Positions 1 to 9,413 of a stretch of 64,000 nt of DNA are shown here, one piece after another. The stretch comes from Thermoanaerobacter sp. (GTDB lineage Bacteria > Bacillota > Thermoanaerobacteria > Thermoanaerobacterales > Thermoanaerobacteraceae). The position numbers and the translations under genes are program-made. Positions within the stretch are counted from its first letter, which is position 1. Each line of letters starts with the position of its first letter. The stretch lies in contig JADBKJ010000027.1 of assembly GCA_014896455.1 (NCBI GenBank), positions 1 through 64,000 on the forward strand, given 5' to 3'. The notes beneath the pieces are model-generated. The model was not told the origin of the DNA. It did not search any database and saw only the letters and a list, made by a program, of their open reading frames with translations.

Positions 1-31
1 TCCTGAGCCAGGATCAAACTCTCAGCTTCAT
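1..31 (-). rRNA. rrs: 16S ribosomal RNA, 5' end only
   Basis: The minus strand reads GAGAGTTTGATCCTGGCTCA, the universal 5' end of bacterial 16S rRNA (the 27F site). The gene continues beyond the left edge. The exact mature 5' end is estimated from the usual distance to this motif. It lies directly downstream of rpsI but has its own promoters and leader. Confidence 0.95.
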
Positions 32-110
32 TTCCTTAACTCTTATCTACACCTTCTCTGCCTCACTGTTCATTTTTCAAGGTCCCTCCGCTGCCCTCAG
101 CAGCTTCTCT
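32..110 (-). other. pre-16S rRNA leader
   Basis: Transcribed spacer between the proximal rrn promoter and the 16S gene. The minus strand carries GGACCTTGAAAAATGAACAG, a box commonly seen in Clostridia pre-16S leaders and probably involved in processing or antitermination. No ORF is present. Confidence 0.6.
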
Positions 111-139
111 ATATTATCAAATTTTCAGCTTCCTGTCAA
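111..139 (-). promoter_or_regulatory. rrn promoter P2
   Basis: On the minus strand TTGACA (139-134), a 17-bp spacer and TAATAT (116-111), about 75 bp before the 16S leader box. This is the promoter proximal to the 16S gene. Confidence 0.75.
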
Positions 140-182
140 GTTCTTTTGTGTCAACTTTGTCGCTTTAGTAGCGACGAAATAT

Positions 183-211
183 AATATACCATGATTCTTT
201 AATAGACTCAA
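183..211 (-). promoter_or_regulatory. rrn promoter P1
   Basis: On the minus strand TTGAGT (211-206), a 17-bp spacer and TATATT (188-183), upstream of P2. Tandem rrn promoters are usual. A small stem-loop, GTCGCT/AGCGAC (159-175), lies between P1 and P2. Bases 212-326 hold no gene that I can see. Confidence 0.55.
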
Positions 212-326
212 GTAGTGTATAATGCTATTTTATCGTTTTTTATCGAAATATCAGCTTTTTTCTTTCAATATCTTTAAAATACTAAGTAATTCTCTATATT
301 GCAATTGTTCTTGTGTTTTTACATAA

Positions 327-351
327 TATAAAAGAGCCAAAGGCTCTTTTA
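327..351 (-). terminator. terminator of the rplM-rpsI transcript
   Basis: AAAAGAGCC-aaa-GGCTCTTTT hairpin that begins at the rpsI stop codon. On the minus strand it is followed by TTTTATATT. It separates the ribosomal protein operon from the rRNA operon. Confidence 0.8.
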
Positions 352-741
352 TCTCTTTGAAAATTGTGGAGCTTTTCTTGCTTTTTTAAGACCGTATTTT
401 CTTCTCTCTTTCATTCTTGGGTCTCTTGTCAAGAATCCAGCTTTCTTCAAAATAGGTCTTAATTCACTATCAGCTTTTATTAATGCACGGGCAATACCCA
501 GTCTCACTGCTCCCGCTTGACCTGTAAATCCTCCCCCGGATACTTTTGCGTATACATCGAATTTGTCTATTGTCTCTGTTAAAATTAAAGGTTGTTTAAC
601 AGTATACTTTAAAGTGTCTAATGTAAAATACTCATCCAGAGGTTTATTATTAATTATTATATTTCCCTTCCCAGGCATAAGCCTTACCCTCGCTACAGCT
701 TCTTTTCTTCTTCCTGTTCCGTAATATTGTACTGTTGCCAT
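349..741 (-). CDS. rpsI: 30S ribosomal protein S9 (uS9)
   Basis: 130-residue uS9 of the small-subunit head. The N-terminus has [16 protein letters not shown], the signature of the family, and the protein ends in SKR, the basic tail that in known ribosomes contacts P-site tRNA. I place the start at the ATG of [10 protein letters not shown], 8 nt after GGAGG, rather than at a longer in-frame start six codons upstream. It is the last gene of the truA-rplM-rpsI end of the ribosomal superoperon, 14 nt after rplM. Confidence 0.97.
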   Translation of the reverse strand: MATVQYYGTGRRKEAVARVRLMPGKGNIIINNKPLDEYFTLDTLKYTVKQPLILTETIDKFDVYAKVSGGGFTGQAGAVRLGIARALIKADSELRPILKKAGFLTRDPRMKERRKYGLKKARKAPQFSKR

Positions 742-755
742 AGGATATCCTCCTT

Positions 756-1187
756 TCACTCTATGTCTAATTTTTCAGGCTTTTGAGCTTGATGCTTATG
801 CTCAGAGCCCCTATATACTTTCAATCTTTTAATCATTATGCGACCAAGTCTGTTTTTAGGCAACATGCCTTTTACAGCGTGGTATATTACAAACTCAGGT
901 TTTGTCTGCATTAATTTTTTGTACTGAACTTCTTTTAATCCTCCTGGATAGCCTGTATAATATTTGTAATACTTATCTTCTAATTTATTACCTGTCAACA
1001 CAATTTTTTCGGCATTTAAAACTATCACAAAATCTCCTGTATCTACATGAGGTGTGTAGGTTGGTCTGTGCTTACCCATTAGTATTTTAGCAATTTGGCT
1101 TGCTAATCTTCCTAAGACTTTGCCTTCAGCATCTATAACAAACCATTTTCTTTCGACCTCGTCAGGTTTAGCCATATATGACTTCAT
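756..1187 (-). CDS. rplM: 50S ribosomal protein L13 (uL13)
   Basis: 143-residue uL13, an early assembly protein of the large subunit. Family landmarks are [19 protein letters not shown] near the N-terminus and [12 protein letters not shown] in the C-terminal half. The ATG follows AAGGAGG by 11 nt. The pair rplM-rpsI is conserved across bacteria. It has its own promoter overlapping the end of truA, so it can be transcribed apart from the genes upstream. Confidence 0.97.
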   Translation of the reverse strand: MKSYMAKPDEVERKWFVIDAEGKVLGRLASQIAKILMGKHRPTYTPHVDTGDFVIVLNAEKIVLTGNKLEDKYYKYYTGYPGGLKEVQYKKLMQTKPEFVIYHAVKGMLPKNRLGRIMIKRLKVYRGSEHKHQAQKPEKLDIE

Positions 1188-1250
1188 CTTTTATATAACC
1201 TCCTTGTCCGTGGTAAATTTCCAACATAGGGCACAATTTCGCATAATATT

Positions 1251-1279
1251 ATTTTAATTCACAGCACTACAACTGTCAA
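1251..1279 (-). promoter_or_regulatory. promoter of rplM-rpsI
   Basis: Minus strand TTGACA (1279-1274), a 17-bp spacer and TAAAAT (1256-1251). The -35 overlaps the truA stop codon. The leader to rplM is roughly 55 nt. L13 leaders are known in Firmicutes, but I cannot assign this one to that family by eye. Confidence 0.75.
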
Positions 1280-2010
1280 TACATAATTTTTATTAAATAC
1301 AATCCTTGCGGTGGAGCAGTTACGCCTGCTTTTGTTCTGTCTCTTGATTTTAAAATATCATAAACTTCATCTTCTTTTATTTTCCCAAGACCTACATAAA
1401 CTAGTGTTCCTACAATTATTCGCACCATGTTATACAAAAAGCCATTGGCTTCTATTTCAATATTGATAAAATCTTCATTTTTTTCAATAGTTAAATCATA
1501 CACTGTCCTTATAGTACTTGTTTTGCTACCTCCTGAAGCTCTAAAAGCAGAAAAATCGTGAGTCCCAATCAAGCAAGAAGCAGCTTTTTTCATTTCTTCT
1601 ATGTTTAAGGGATAGCCTATATGCCAACAATAATTTCTCATTGTAGGCATTGGAAACTTTCTATTAAGAATAATGTATTTGTATCTTTTCCTTTTTGCAC
1701 TATATCGAGCGTGAAAAGAGTCTTCCACATCCTTTGCTTGGACAACTACTATATCATCGGGTAATACGCTGTTTAGAGCATAGGGCAGTTTTTCTGCCGG
1801 TATTTTAGTATTAGTTCTAAAGTTAGCTACTTGATATAGAGCATGAACACCTGTATCAGTTCTACTTGCACTTATTAAATTAACTTCTTCTCCTGTTACC
1901 TTCTTTATTGCTTTTTGCAATACCTCCTGAACTGTCACTGCATTCTCTTGATATTGCCAACCGTGATAATTGGTACCGTCATATTCTACTACAATCATTA
2001 CGTTTCTCAT
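1276..2010 (-). CDS. truA: tRNA pseudouridine(38-40) synthase TruA
   Basis: Converts U38-U40 in the anticodon stem-loop of many tRNAs to pseudouridine. The catalytic Asp is D52 in SRTDTGVHA, and the fold motifs [10 protein letters not shown] (residues 10-19) and [15 protein letters not shown] are present. I choose the ATG that follows the ecfT stop by 2 nt, giving 244 aa; a TTG five codons upstream would overlap ecfT. The ecf-truA-rplM-rpsI order is typical of Firmicutes. Confidence 0.95.
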   Translation of the reverse strand: MRNVMIVVEYDGTNYHGWQYQENAVTVQEVLQKAIKKVTGEEVNLISASRTDTGVHALYQVANFRTNTKIPAEKLPYALNSVLPDDIVVVQAKDVEDSFHARYSAKRKRYKYIILNRKFPMPTMRNYCWHIGYPLNIEEMKKAASCLIGTHDFSAFRASGGSKTSTIRTVYDLTIEKNEDFINIEIEANGFLYNMVRIIVGTLVYVGLGKIKEDEVYDILKSRDRTKAGVTAPPQGLYLIKIMY

Positions 2011-2012
2011 TT

Positions 2013-2819
2013 TTACCACGTCCAAACTCTATTCCATACAATTAGCAATACCATTATAAGGGTCACAGCTAAAGCTTCATAATCTCGTGGTTGGATTTTA
2101 AGCTGTTTCATTCGCGTTCTATTTTGCCCGCCTCTATAACACCGAGATTCCATGGCAACTGCTAATTCGTCAGCTCTTCTAAAAGCACTAATAAATAGAG
2201 GTACTAAAAGAGGCACTAGTCCTTTTGCCCTTTTTACTATATTGCCACTTTCAAAATCGGCTCCTCTTGCCATTTGAGCTTTCATGATTTTTTCTGTTTC
2301 TTCTATTAATGTAGGTATAAATCTTAAAGCAATTGTCATCATCATTGCTAATTCATGAGCCGGTACCCCTATCCGACTAAAGGGTTTTAAAATATGCTCT
2401 ATTCCATCTGTCAAAGAGATAGGAGAAGTAGTTAAAGTAAGCAGTGAAGTACCGATAATCAAAAATATGAGTCTTAACCCCATAAATACAGCTAATCGCA
2501 ACCCACTAGTAGTAACTTTCAAGGGTCCTAAAGTATACAATACCGTTCCCCCAGGGGTAAAAAACATATTTAAACTCACTGTCAGTAAAAGAATTATAAT
2601 AACTGGTCTTAATCCCTTTAAAATATAGCTAAAAGGAGTTTTTGAAATTGCTATTACTAAATAAAGGTAAAGAACTGCAAAAATGTAACCTGAAAGTTTA
2701 TTTATAAAGAATATGGCCACTATAAATATAAAAGTGATAATTATTTTGATTCTCGGATCCAACTTATGAACTACCGAATCACCAGGGATATATTGCCCAA
2801 TAGTTATATTTCTAAACAT
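2013..2819 (-). CDS. ecfT: energy-coupling factor transporter membrane protein EcfT
   Basis: Membrane scaffold of the ECF vitamin/cofactor importer, joining substrate-specific S components to the two ATPases. It has several hydrophobic helices in the first 130 residues and the two coupling motifs of the family: ARG (in QMARGADF) and a second one that reads SRC (in [10 protein letters not shown]), a slight variant of the usual ARG. Its start overlaps the end of ecfA2 by 8 nt, suggesting translational coupling. No S component lies nearby, as expected for a shared (group II) ECF module. Confidence 0.94.
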   Translation of the reverse strand: MFRNITIGQYIPGDSVVHKLDPRIKIIITFIFIVAIFFINKLSGYIFAVLYLYLVIAISKTPFSYILKGLRPVIIILLLTVSLNMFFTPGGTVLYTLGPLKVTTSGLRLAVFMGLRLIFLIIGTSLLTLTTSPISLTDGIEHILKPFSRIGVPAHELAMMMTIALRFIPTLIEETEKIMKAQMARGADFESGNIVKRAKGLVPLLVPLFISAFRRADELAVAMESRCYRGGQNRTRMKQLKIQPRDYEALAVTLIMVLLIVWNRVWTW

Positions 2820-3672
2820 TTTTAGTCCCCCTGAGATAACGAATTATATATTCCTTTGCTTCTTCAATTGTTAATATATCTTCTGGAATTGTTACGCCTT
2901 TTTTTTGTAATTCTCTTGCGAGAGAAGTTATTTGTGGTACCCCTAATCCCATCTTTTCTAATTTTTCAGCTTCTCTAAATACTTCCCTTGGAGTCCCAAT
3001 AATTTCTATTCTTCCTTTGTTCATCACAATTATTTTATCTGCAAATCTAGCTATATCTTCCATGCTGTGGGATACCAAAATTGTTATCATCTTATATTTA
3101 TCATGAATTTCTTTAATTTTGTTTAAAATCTCTTCCCTCCCCTTTGGATCAAGGCCTGCAGTAGGTTCATCTAATATCAAAATCCTAGGTTTCATCGCCA
3201 ATATCCCTGCTATCGCAATCCTACGTTTTTGGCCACCTGATACTTCAAAAGGGGATTTATCTGCTAATTCTCTACTGATTCCAACAATATCCATTGCTTC
3301 ATATACTCTTTTTTCAATTTCTTCTTCGCTAAGTCCTAAATTAGTAGGTCCAAAGGCTATATCTTTAAAAATGGTTTCTTCAAAAAGTTGATATTCAGGA
3401 TATTGAAAAACTAATCCTACTTCTTTTCGTATATCTTTCAAACTAACTTTTTTGTCTGTTATATCTACTCCATTTATATATATTTTCCCTGAAGTAGGTT
3501 TTAAAAGCCCATTTAAATGCTGTATTAACGTAGATTTACCCGACCCTGTGTGCCCGATGATTCCCACGAACTCTTCATCCTGTATTTCAAAAGTAACATT
3601 ATTTAAAGCAACAGTAGCATATGGCGTACCTTCATTATACACAAAGCTTAAATTTTCTACTTTTATCGGCAT
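2812..3672 (-). CDS. ecfA2: ECF transporter ATP-binding protein EcfA2
   Basis: ABC ATPase of the ECF importer, 286 aa. Walker A is GHTGSGKST (about residues 39-47), the Q-loop is [15 protein letters not shown], the signature is [14 protein letters not shown] and Walker B is [15 protein letters not shown]. The GGQKRR signature and PEYQLF Q-loop fit the A2 subunit. The ATG follows GGTGGA and overlaps ecfA1 by 10 nt. It pairs with EcfA1 on EcfT. Confidence 0.95.
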   Translation of the reverse strand: MPIKVENLSFVYNEGTPYATVALNNVTFEIQDEEFVGIIGHTGSGKSTLIQHLNGLLKPTSGKIYINGVDITDKKVSLKDIRKEVGLVFQYPEYQLFEETIFKDIAFGPTNLGLSEEEIEKRVYEAMDIVGISRELADKSPFEVSGGQKRRIAIAGILAMKPRILILDEPTAGLDPKGREEILNKIKEIHDKYKMITILVSHSMEDIARFADKIIVMNKGRIEIIGTPREVFREAEKLEKMGLGVPQITSLARELQKKGVTIPEDILTIEEAKEYIIRYLRGTKNV

Positions 3673-4496
3673 AAAAATTCCACCATTTCTTCTACTGTTA
3701 AAATATCTAAAGGGACGTCAAAGCCTTCTCTCTTCAATTGGTATGCCAACTCTGTAACTTGTGGCACACTAAGGCCAATCTTTTTTAAAAGAGCAACTTC
3801 TTTAAATACTTCTTTAGGAGTACCATCTAACACTACTTTTCCATTATCCATCACAATAACTCTATCTGCATCTACTACTTCTTCCATAAAATGTGTTATG
3901 AGTATTACAGTAATCCCATCTTCTTTGTTGAGCTTTTTTATGGTAGAAATGACTTCCTTTCTTCCTATTGGGTCAAGCATTGCCGTTGGCTCATCTAAAA
4001 TTATGCACTCTGGCTTCATTGCAATTATCCCCGCAATGGCAACTCTTTGCTTTTGTCCACCTGAGAGCATGTGAGGAGGATAATCTTTGTATTCCCACAT
4101 ACCTACCGCTTTAAGGGCGTATTCAACTCTTTCTCTTATTTCATCAGGTGGAATACCTAAATTTTCTGGGCCAAAAGCTACATCCTCTTCAACAATAGTA
4201 GCAACTATTTGATTATCTGGATTTTGAAAAACAAGCCCAGCAGTCTGTCTTATATCCCACAAATGATTTGTATCTTGTGTGTCCATTCCTTTTACATGTA
4301 CTTTTCCCTCTGTCGGCAATAAAAGTGCATTAAAGTGTTTAGCAAGTGTTGATTTACCTGACCCATTATGACCAATGATCCCTATAAACTGCCCTTTTTC
4401 AAACTGTAAATTTATATCCTTTAAAACTAGGTGTCGAGTTTGTTCTTCGGCATGATATTCAAAAGATAAATTTTGTGTAGTTATTATGTGTTCCAT
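3663..4496 (-). CDS. ecfA1: ECF transporter ATP-binding protein EcfA1
   Basis: Second ABC ATPase of the ECF module, 277 aa from the chosen ATG (MEHIITTQ), which follows AGAAGG by 8 nt; a GTG three codons upstream would touch the ribosome-binding site. Walker [11 protein letters not shown]-loop [20 protein letters not shown], signature [13 protein letters not shown] and Walker [16 protein letters not shown] are all present. NPDNQ is characteristic of EcfA1. It is separated from rplQ by a terminator-like hairpin. Confidence 0.95.
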   Translation of the reverse strand: MEHIITTQNLSFEYHAEEQTRHLVLKDINLQFEKGQFIGIIGHNGSGKSTLAKHFNALLLPTEGKVHVKGMDTQDTNHLWDIRQTAGLVFQNPDNQIVATIVEEDVAFGPENLGIPPDEIRERVEYALKAVGMWEYKDYPPHMLSGGQKQRVAIAGIIAMKPECIILDEPTAMLDPIGRKEVISTIKKLNKEDGITVILITHFMEEVVDADRVIVMDNGKVVLDGTPKEVFKEVALLKKIGLSVPQVTELAYQLKREGFDVPLDILTVEEMVEFLCR

Positions 4497-4531
4497 TAAG
4501 GACACCTTCTTTTAAGTTAAACTCCTTTATG

Positions 4532-4569
4532 AAAAATAGGGATTAAGTTGCAGCACCAAACTTAACCCC
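4532..4569 (-). terminator. hairpin between rplQ and ecfA1
   Basis: Minus strand: an arm GGGGTTAAGTT, a 9-nt loop, AACTTAATCCC and then TATTTTTC, about 10 nt after the rplQ stop. It looks like an intrinsic terminator that would end or attenuate the alpha operon before the ecf genes. Confidence 0.7.
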
Positions 4570-4578
4570 TTCGATTGT

Positions 4579-4923
4579 TTACACTAATTCAATAATTACT
4601 AATGGTGCGCCATCTCCTCTGCGAGGCCCAAGTTTTAAAATTCTTGTGTAACCACCTTGTCTGTCTTTGTATTTTGGTGCTATTTCGTCAAATAACTTCT
4701 TTACTACACTTTCATCTAAGATATAGGCTAAAGCCTGCCTTCTTGCGTGCAAATCACCTCTTTTACCGAGAGTAATCATTTTTTCAGAAATGCTGCGAAC
4801 CTCTTTTGCTCGTGCCTCTGTTGTAGTTATTCTACCATATTTCAAAAAATCTGTAACTAAATTTCTAAGCATAGCCCTCCTCTGGTCAGAAGGACGGCCT
4901 AATTTTCTGTAACCCACCTTCAA
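4579..4923 (-). CDS. rplQ: 50S ribosomal protein L17 (bL17)
   Basis: 114-residue bL17, located at the exit-tunnel side of the large subunit. The N-terminal [20 protein letters not shown] and the [13 protein letters not shown] end are typical. It follows rpoA by 7 nt at the end of the alpha operon, and a terminator-like hairpin lies just downstream. Confidence 0.97.
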   Translation of the reverse strand: MKVGYRKLGRPSDQRRAMLRNLVTDFLKYGRITTTEARAKEVRSISEKMITLGKRGDLHARRQALAYILDESVVKKLFDEIAPKYKDRQGGYTRILKLGPRRGDGAPLVIIELV

Positions 4924-4930
4924 CCCTCCT

Positions 4931-5878
4931 TTATTCGTCTGCCTTTTTTAAACTAAGTCCTAATGCTTCGAGTTTTTGTTTAACCTCTTCTAAAGATTTT
5001 TTACCCAAATTTCTGACCCTCATCATCTCTTCTTCTGTCTTTTGAGTGAGCTCTTGTACTGTATTTATTCCAGCTCTCTTTAAACAATTATAGGACCTAA
5101 CAGACAAGTCTAATTCTTCAATTGTCATATCAAGAGGTTTCTCGACTTTTTTCTCAGGTTTGTCCACAAAAACATCTGAACTCTTGTATTCGCCAGTAAA
5201 AGATATAAACTTTTGAAAGTACTTAATCAACATATCAGAAGCCATACTAATAGCTTCTTTTGGCGTTATAGTTCCATTTGTCCATACTTCCAAAGTAAGT
5301 TTATCATAGTCTGTAACATGGCCTACACGAGTATTTTCTACATTGTAGCTTACCCTTTTTACTGGTGTAAAAATAGAATCAACTGGAATAACGCCTATCG
5401 GTTGGTTAGGCTCTTTGTTTTTATCTGAAGGCACATATCCCTTTCCCTTGACAAACACAATCTCCATATGGAGTTTACCATCATCACTTAAAGTAGCTAT
5501 ATGATGGTCAGGGTTTAAAATTTCTATATCAGCACTGCCTTTTATATGACCTGCAGTAACTTCTCCCTTTCCTTCTACATCTATGCGCCCTACCACTGGT
5601 TCATCTGAATGCAATTTAACTGCCACTTCTTTAAGGTTAAGTATAATTTCTACTACATCCTCTTTAACTCCTGGTAGGGTTGAAAATTCATGCAATACTC
5701 CATCTATTTTGACAGATTTAGGAGCAACACCAGGAAGAGAGGACAAAAGTACTCTTCTTAAAGAATTCCCAAGGGTTATGCCATATCCTCTTTCTAAAGG
5801 CTCCACTACAAATTTCCCATACGTCCCATCTTCCGACTGCTCAACAATCTCTATTTTTGGTTCAATCATTTCAAACAC
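4931..5878 (-). CDS. rpoA: DNA-directed RNA polymerase subunit alpha
   Basis: 315-residue alpha subunit: N-terminal dimerisation and assembly domain ([20 protein letters not shown]), a linker rich in Lys and Glu near residues 230-245, and the C-terminal helix-hairpin-helix domain ([20 protein letters not shown] and [11 protein letters not shown]) that binds UP elements and activators. The start is GTG, 6 nt after AAAGGAGGG. It sits between rpsD and rplQ as usual. Confidence 0.97.
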   Translation of the reverse strand: MFEMIEPKIEIVEQSEDGTYGKFVVEPLERGYGITLGNSLRRVLLSSLPGVAPKSVKIDGVLHEFSTLPGVKEDVVEIILNLKEVAVKLHSDEPVVGRIDVEGKGEVTAGHIKGSADIEILNPDHHIATLSDDGKLHMEIVFVKGKGYVPSDKNKEPNQPIGVIPVDSIFTPVKRVSYNVENTRVGHVTDYDKLTLEVWTNGTITPKEAISMASDMLIKYFQKFISFTGEYKSSDVFVDKPEKKVEKPLDMTIEELDLSVRSYNCLKRAGINTVQELTQKTEEEMMRVRNLGKKSLEEVKQKLEALGLSLKKADE

Positions 5879-5925
5879 TGTAAACCCTCCTTTTAACTGT
5901 TTTATGAGGGTAACCGATTATATCA

Positions 5926-6546
5926 TTACTTAGAATACAACTCAACAATCAAGTGCTCTTGGATAGGCAGATCTATGTGTTCTCTTCTTGGCAATGAAAC
6001 TACTCTACCTTCAAAAGCATCTTTATTGAGTTCTAACCAATCAGGTACATTTCTGGATACTTCTAAATTATTCTTTATTAATTCCATTGAACGGCTCTTT
6101 TCCCTCACAGATATTACATCTCCTGGCTTTACTAAGAAAGATGGTATATCAACTTTCTTACCATTTACTTCTATATGACCATGGCTTACCAATTGTCTTG
6201 CTTGTGGCCGAGATGCTGCAAAGCCTAACCTATACACTACATTATCAAGACGTCTTTCTAAAAGTTGTAACAAATTTTCTCCTGTGATTCCTTTCATTCT
6301 CTCTGCTTCTTCATAATATCTGACAAATTGTCTCTCTAAAACGCCATAGTACCTTTTGAGTTTTTGTTTTTCTCGTAATTGCATGCCGTAGTTAGTGAGT
6401 TTTTTCTTTTCTTGTCCATGTTGCCCTGGTGCATATCCTCTTCTTGCAACAGGACATTTGTCTGTATAACACTTATCTCCTTTTAAATATAATTTCATGC
6501 CTTCTCTTCTGCACAATCTGCAAGTTGGTCCTATATATCTTCCCAT
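5926..6546 (-). CDS. rpsD: 30S ribosomal protein S4 (uS4), zinc-type
   Basis: 206-residue uS4, primary binder of the 16S 5' domain. The N-terminus carries C9-X2-C12-X13-C26-X4-C31, the zinc site seen in Thermus S4 and absent from many mesophile copies. The S4 RNA-binding domain follows from about residue 95 ([13 protein letters not shown]). In other bacteria S4 autoregulates the alpha operon; no such site is identified here. Confidence 0.96.
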   Translation of the reverse strand: MGRYIGPTCRLCRREGMKLYLKGDKCYTDKCPVARRGYAPGQHGQEKKKLTNYGMQLREKQKLKRYYGVLERQFVRYYEEAERMKGITGENLLQLLERRLDNVVYRLGFAASRPQARQLVSHGHIEVNGKKVDIPSFLVKPGDVISVREKSRSMELIKNNLEVSRNVPDWLELNKDAFEGRVVSLPRREHIDLPIQEHLIVELYSK

Positions 6547-6558
6547 AATCGCACCTCC

Positions 6559-6951
6559 TTATACTCTTCTCCTCTTAGGTGGTCTGCAGCCATTGTGAGG
6601 AATTGGAGTCACATCTTTTATAAGACTCACTTCAAGCCCAGCAGCCTGTAAAGCCCTTATTGCTGCTTCTCTACCTGCACCAGGTCCTTTAACATAAACA
6701 TCAACTGTTTTCATTCCATGATCCATTGCTGCCTTAGCTGCTGATTCTGCCGCCATTTGTGCTGCAAAGGGAGTGGATTTTCTTGAGCCTTTAAAGCCTA
6801 TTGTACCAGCACTTGCCCAAGAAATTGTATTTCCAGCAGGATCCGTTATAGTCACAATGGTATTGTTAAACGTAGAATGAATATGGGCAATTCCTCTTTC
6901 TACGTGTTTTTTCTCGCGTTTTCTGCCAGCTCTTTTTACTCTTTTAGCCAT
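6559..6951 (-). CDS. rpsK: 30S ribosomal protein S11 (uS11)
   Basis: 130-residue uS11 of the platform near the E site. Landmarks: [19 protein letters not shown] and the C-terminal [18 protein letters not shown]. Twelve nucleotides separate it from rpsD and 18 from rpsM, within the alpha operon. Confidence 0.97.
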   Translation of the reverse strand: MAKRVKRAGRKREKKHVERGIAHIHSTFNNTIVTITDPAGNTISWASAGTIGFKGSRKSTPFAAQMAAESAAKAAMDHGMKTVDVYVKGPGAGREAAIRALQAAGLEVSLIKDVTPIPHNGCRPPKRRRV

Positions 6952-6969
6952 TATTTCCCCTCCTTATTC

Positions 6970-7338
6970 TTACTTCTTCTTCTTAGCAACAGTTTTCCTT
7001 GGACCCTTTCTCGTTCTAGCATTAGTCCTTGTTCTTTGTCCTCTTACGGGTAGTCCTCTTTTATGCCTTATTCCTCTGTAGCATCCTATATCCATTAACC
7101 TTTTGATGTTCATGGCAACTTCTTTTCTTAAGTCGCCTTCAACTTTGTATTCTTTATCAATTATCTCTCTCAATCTAGATACTTCTTCTTCTGTCAAATC
7201 CTTGACCCTTGTGTCTGGATTTACACCTGCTTTAGCAAGTATCTCATTTGAACGAGAACGGCCAATACCATATATATATGTCAAAGCTATTTCCACTCGT
7301 TTATCTCTTGGCAAGTCAACGCCTGCAATTCTCGCCAT
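6970..7338 (-). CDS. rpsM: 30S ribosomal protein S13 (uS13)
   Basis: 122-residue uS13 of the 30S head, forming bridges to the 50S subunit and touching P-site tRNA with its basic tail (KTVAKKKK). [14 protein letters not shown] is the family N-terminus; the ATG is 7 nt from AGGAGG, and a GTG two codons upstream would overlap that site. The [20 protein letters not shown] block is conserved. Confidence 0.97.
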   Translation of the reverse strand: MARIAGVDLPRDKRVEIALTYIYGIGRSRSNEILAKAGVNPDTRVKDLTEEEVSRLREIIDKEYKVEGDLRKEVAMNIKRLMDIGCYRGIRHKRGLPVRGQRTRTNARTRKGPRKTVAKKKK

Positions 7339-7349
7339 TTTCACACCTC

Positions 7350-7475
<126 letters not shown>

Positions 7476-7478
7476 TTA

Positions 7479-7697
7479 TCACTTTCCACGCCATACTATT
7501 CTTCCACGACTCAAGTCATAAGGAGACAATTCTACTGTCACCCTGTCTCCTGGAAGTATTCGTATAAAATTCATTCTCAGTTTTCCGGATACATGGGCTA
7601 ATACTTTATGCCCATTATCTAATTGTACTTGAAACATAGCATTTGGTAAAGCCTCTATCACTGTGCCCTCAACTTCAATAACATCATCTTTTGCCAA
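7479..7697 (-). CDS. infA: translation initiation factor IF-1
   Basis: 72-residue OB-fold protein that occupies the A site during initiation. It starts [20 protein letters not shown] and ends [10 protein letters not shown], close to the family consensus over its full length. It lies between the KOW-domain gene and rpmJ, as in other Clostridia. Confidence 0.97.
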   Translation of the reverse strand: MAKDDVIEVEGTVIEALPNAMFQVQLDNGHKVLAHVSGKLRMNFIRILPGDRVTVELSPYDLSRGRIVWRGK

Positions 7698-7721
7698 GGA
7701 TATCCATTCCTCCTTATTGAC

Positions 7722-7988
7722 TTAGGATTTATAAGGTTCTAAAAATTTTCTGATTTCTTCATTCGTTAATTTATCGCTCTTTTGAATTTTTTCTTTAATC
7801 TGCCAAATCACGTCATTATATCTTTGAAGGTGTTTAAACTTCTTTTTCTTAGGTTTTTCTATCTTTCGAAGGTCCCCATCAGCTACAAGAACGTGTTGGT
7901 CATCAAACTTTCCTACTACTACAAAAATTCTGCCTTTGTCGCGACCTGCTTTGCTCCTCACTACCTGACCAATTTGCAAGTCTTCCAT
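7722..7988 (-). CDS. KOW-domain RNA-binding protein, function unknown
   Basis: About 88 residues from MEDLQIGQVV. The first 45 residues (VVRSKAGRDKGRIFVVVG) match the KOW/L14e-type fold seen in ribosomal proteins and NusG; the rest is lysine-rich (KPKKKKFKH) and then helical. The family is usually found between map and infA in Firmicutes, which suggests a ribosome- or RNA-related role, but I know of no assigned function. Start chosen at the ATG 9 nt after GAGGTG; a GTG four codons earlier overlaps that site. Confidence 0.8.
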   Translation of the reverse strand: MEDLQIGQVVRSKAGRDKGRIFVVVGKFDDQHVLVADGDLRKIEKPKKKKFKHLQRYNDVIWQIKEKIQKSDKLTNEEIRKFLEPYKS

Positions 7989-8003
7989 TAATAAATTCAC
8001 CTC

Positions 8004-8750
8004 TTATAAAATGGTCAGTATTTCTGGGTCCCCATCCGTAATAACAACAGTATTTTCGTAATGGGCTGATAAACTGCCATCAACAGTCACTACTGTCCAA
8101 TTATCTTCTAATGTTCTTACTGCATAATGCCCCGCATTTACCATAGGTTCTATAGCAAGGCCCATTCCTCTTTTTAATCTAGGCCCTCTTCCAGGGAGAC
8201 CAAAATTAGGAATCTGTGGATCTTCATGCATTTTTATACCTATCCCATGTCCAACATATTCTCTTACTACTGAAAAGCCATGACTTTCTACATAAGTTTG
8301 TATTGCGTGAGAAATATCAGATAACCTATTCCCTTCTCTCGCGTATTTTATACCCTCAAAAAAGCTATTTTTTGTGACCTCAATCAATTTTTGTGCTTCC
8401 TTTGATATATCTCCAACAGGAAAAGTCCTTGCTGCATCTGCATTATACCCTTTATAGGTAGCTCCAAGGTCTATACTTATAATATCGCCTTCTTTAAGTT
8501 TTCTTAAACTTGGTATCCCATGAACCACTTCTTCGTTTATTGAAGTGCAAATACTGGCAGGAAAACCATATAGACCTTTGAAGGCAGGTTTACAGCCATT
8601 TTTTATTATAAAGTCTTCTGCAATTCTATTAAGCTCTAACGTCGTAACTCCTGGCTTAATTGCCCTTTCTAAAACCTCAAAGAGATTTGCTATTACCTTG
8701 CCAGCTGTTCTCATCAAATCAATCTCATTTTTAGACTTGATATATATCAT
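8004..8750 (-). CDS. map: methionine aminopeptidase, type I
   Basis: Removes the initiator Met from nascent proteins. 248 aa, with all five metal ligands visible: D94, D105, H168, E201 and E232, plus H77 in the pocket. It lacks the N-terminal zinc-finger extension and is a standard type Ia enzyme. Its ATG overlaps the adk stop (ATGA), so the two are probably translationally coupled. Confidence 0.97.
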   Translation of the reverse strand: MIYIKSKNEIDLMRTAGKVIANLFEVLERAIKPGVTTLELNRIAEDFIIKNGCKPAFKGLYGFPASICTSINEEVVHGIPSLRKLKEGDIISIDLGATYKGYNADAARTFPVGDISKEAQKLIEVTKNSFFEGIKYAREGNRLSDISHAIQTYVESHGFSVVREYVGHGIGIKMHEDPQIPNFGLPGRGPRLKRGMGLAIEPMVNAGHYAVRTLEDNWTVVTVDGSLSAHYENTVVITDGDPEILTIL

Positions 8751-9400
8751 TTGCCTCTGTCTCCCAAAACCCTTTTTATATCTTCAAATACTTCTTCTAC
8801 CGATTTGTTTCCATCAATATTCACTAAAATGTTTTTCTTTGCATAATACTCAATCAAAGGCTTAGTTTGACTTTTATAAACTTCTAGTCTTTTCACAACT
8901 GATTCTAACTTATCGTCGGAACGCTGTATAAGTTTTGTGCTACATTTGTCACATACATTGTCAACTGCAGGAGGAGAAGTCTTTATATGATAAGTAGCAC
9001 CACAATTAGGACATACTCTCCTGCCAGTAATCCTTTCTATCAAAGCATCTTCCTCAACTTCAATATTTAGAATGCAATCAAGATAGGTTCCTTTTTGCTG
9101 CAAAAATCTATCCAATTCTTCCGCTTGTGTCACATTCCTTGGATATCCGTCTAACAAAAACCCTTTTTGGCAATCATCTTTTTTTAATCTATCTTCCACT
9201 ATTTTATTCGTAACTTCATCGGGGACCAATAAGCCTTTGTCCATGTATTCTTTTGCTAGTTTCCCTAAGTCAGTATTATCTCTTAAATTTTGTCTAAAAA
9301 TATCTCCTGTTGAAATATGAGGAATGTCAAACTCCTTAGCAATTTTCACAGCTTGTGTCCCTTTGCCAGCACCTGGGGGCCCTAAAAGTATTACTCTCAT
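8747..9400 (-). CDS. adk: adenylate kinase, zinc-binding LID
   Basis: Interconverts 2 ADP with ATP and AMP. 217 aa, P-loop GPPGAGKGT (residues 7-15), AMP-binding DGYPRN (84-89), and a LID with C130, C133, C150 and C153, the four-Cys zinc site found in many Gram-positive and thermophilic enzymes that stabilises the LID. The secY-adk-map order of the spc operon is conserved. Confidence 0.97.
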   Translation of the reverse strand: MRVILLGPPGAGKGTQAVKIAKEFDIPHISTGDIFRQNLRDNTDLGKLAKEYMDKGLLVPDEVTNKIVEDRLKKDDCQKGFLLDGYPRNVTQAEELDRFLQQKGTYLDCILNIEVEEDALIERITGRRVCPNCGATYHIKTSPPAVDNVCDKCSTKLIQRSDDKLESVVKRLEVYKSQTKPLIEYYAKKNILVNIDGNKSVEEVFEDIKRVLGDRGK

Positions 9401-9413
9401 AAATCCTCCCCCT

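Noticed and set aside
156-177. Third copy of the structured repeat in the rrn leader (TTTGTCGCTTT, GCGACGA)
   Set aside because: Only an 11-mer and a 7-mer are shared with the insert at 53300, and the hairpin could arise by chance between promoters. Not enough to call.
1188-1250. L13 leader RNA before rplM
   Set aside because: The leader is short (about 55 nt) and I could not match its stems to the known L13 leader by eye; a covariance search would decide.
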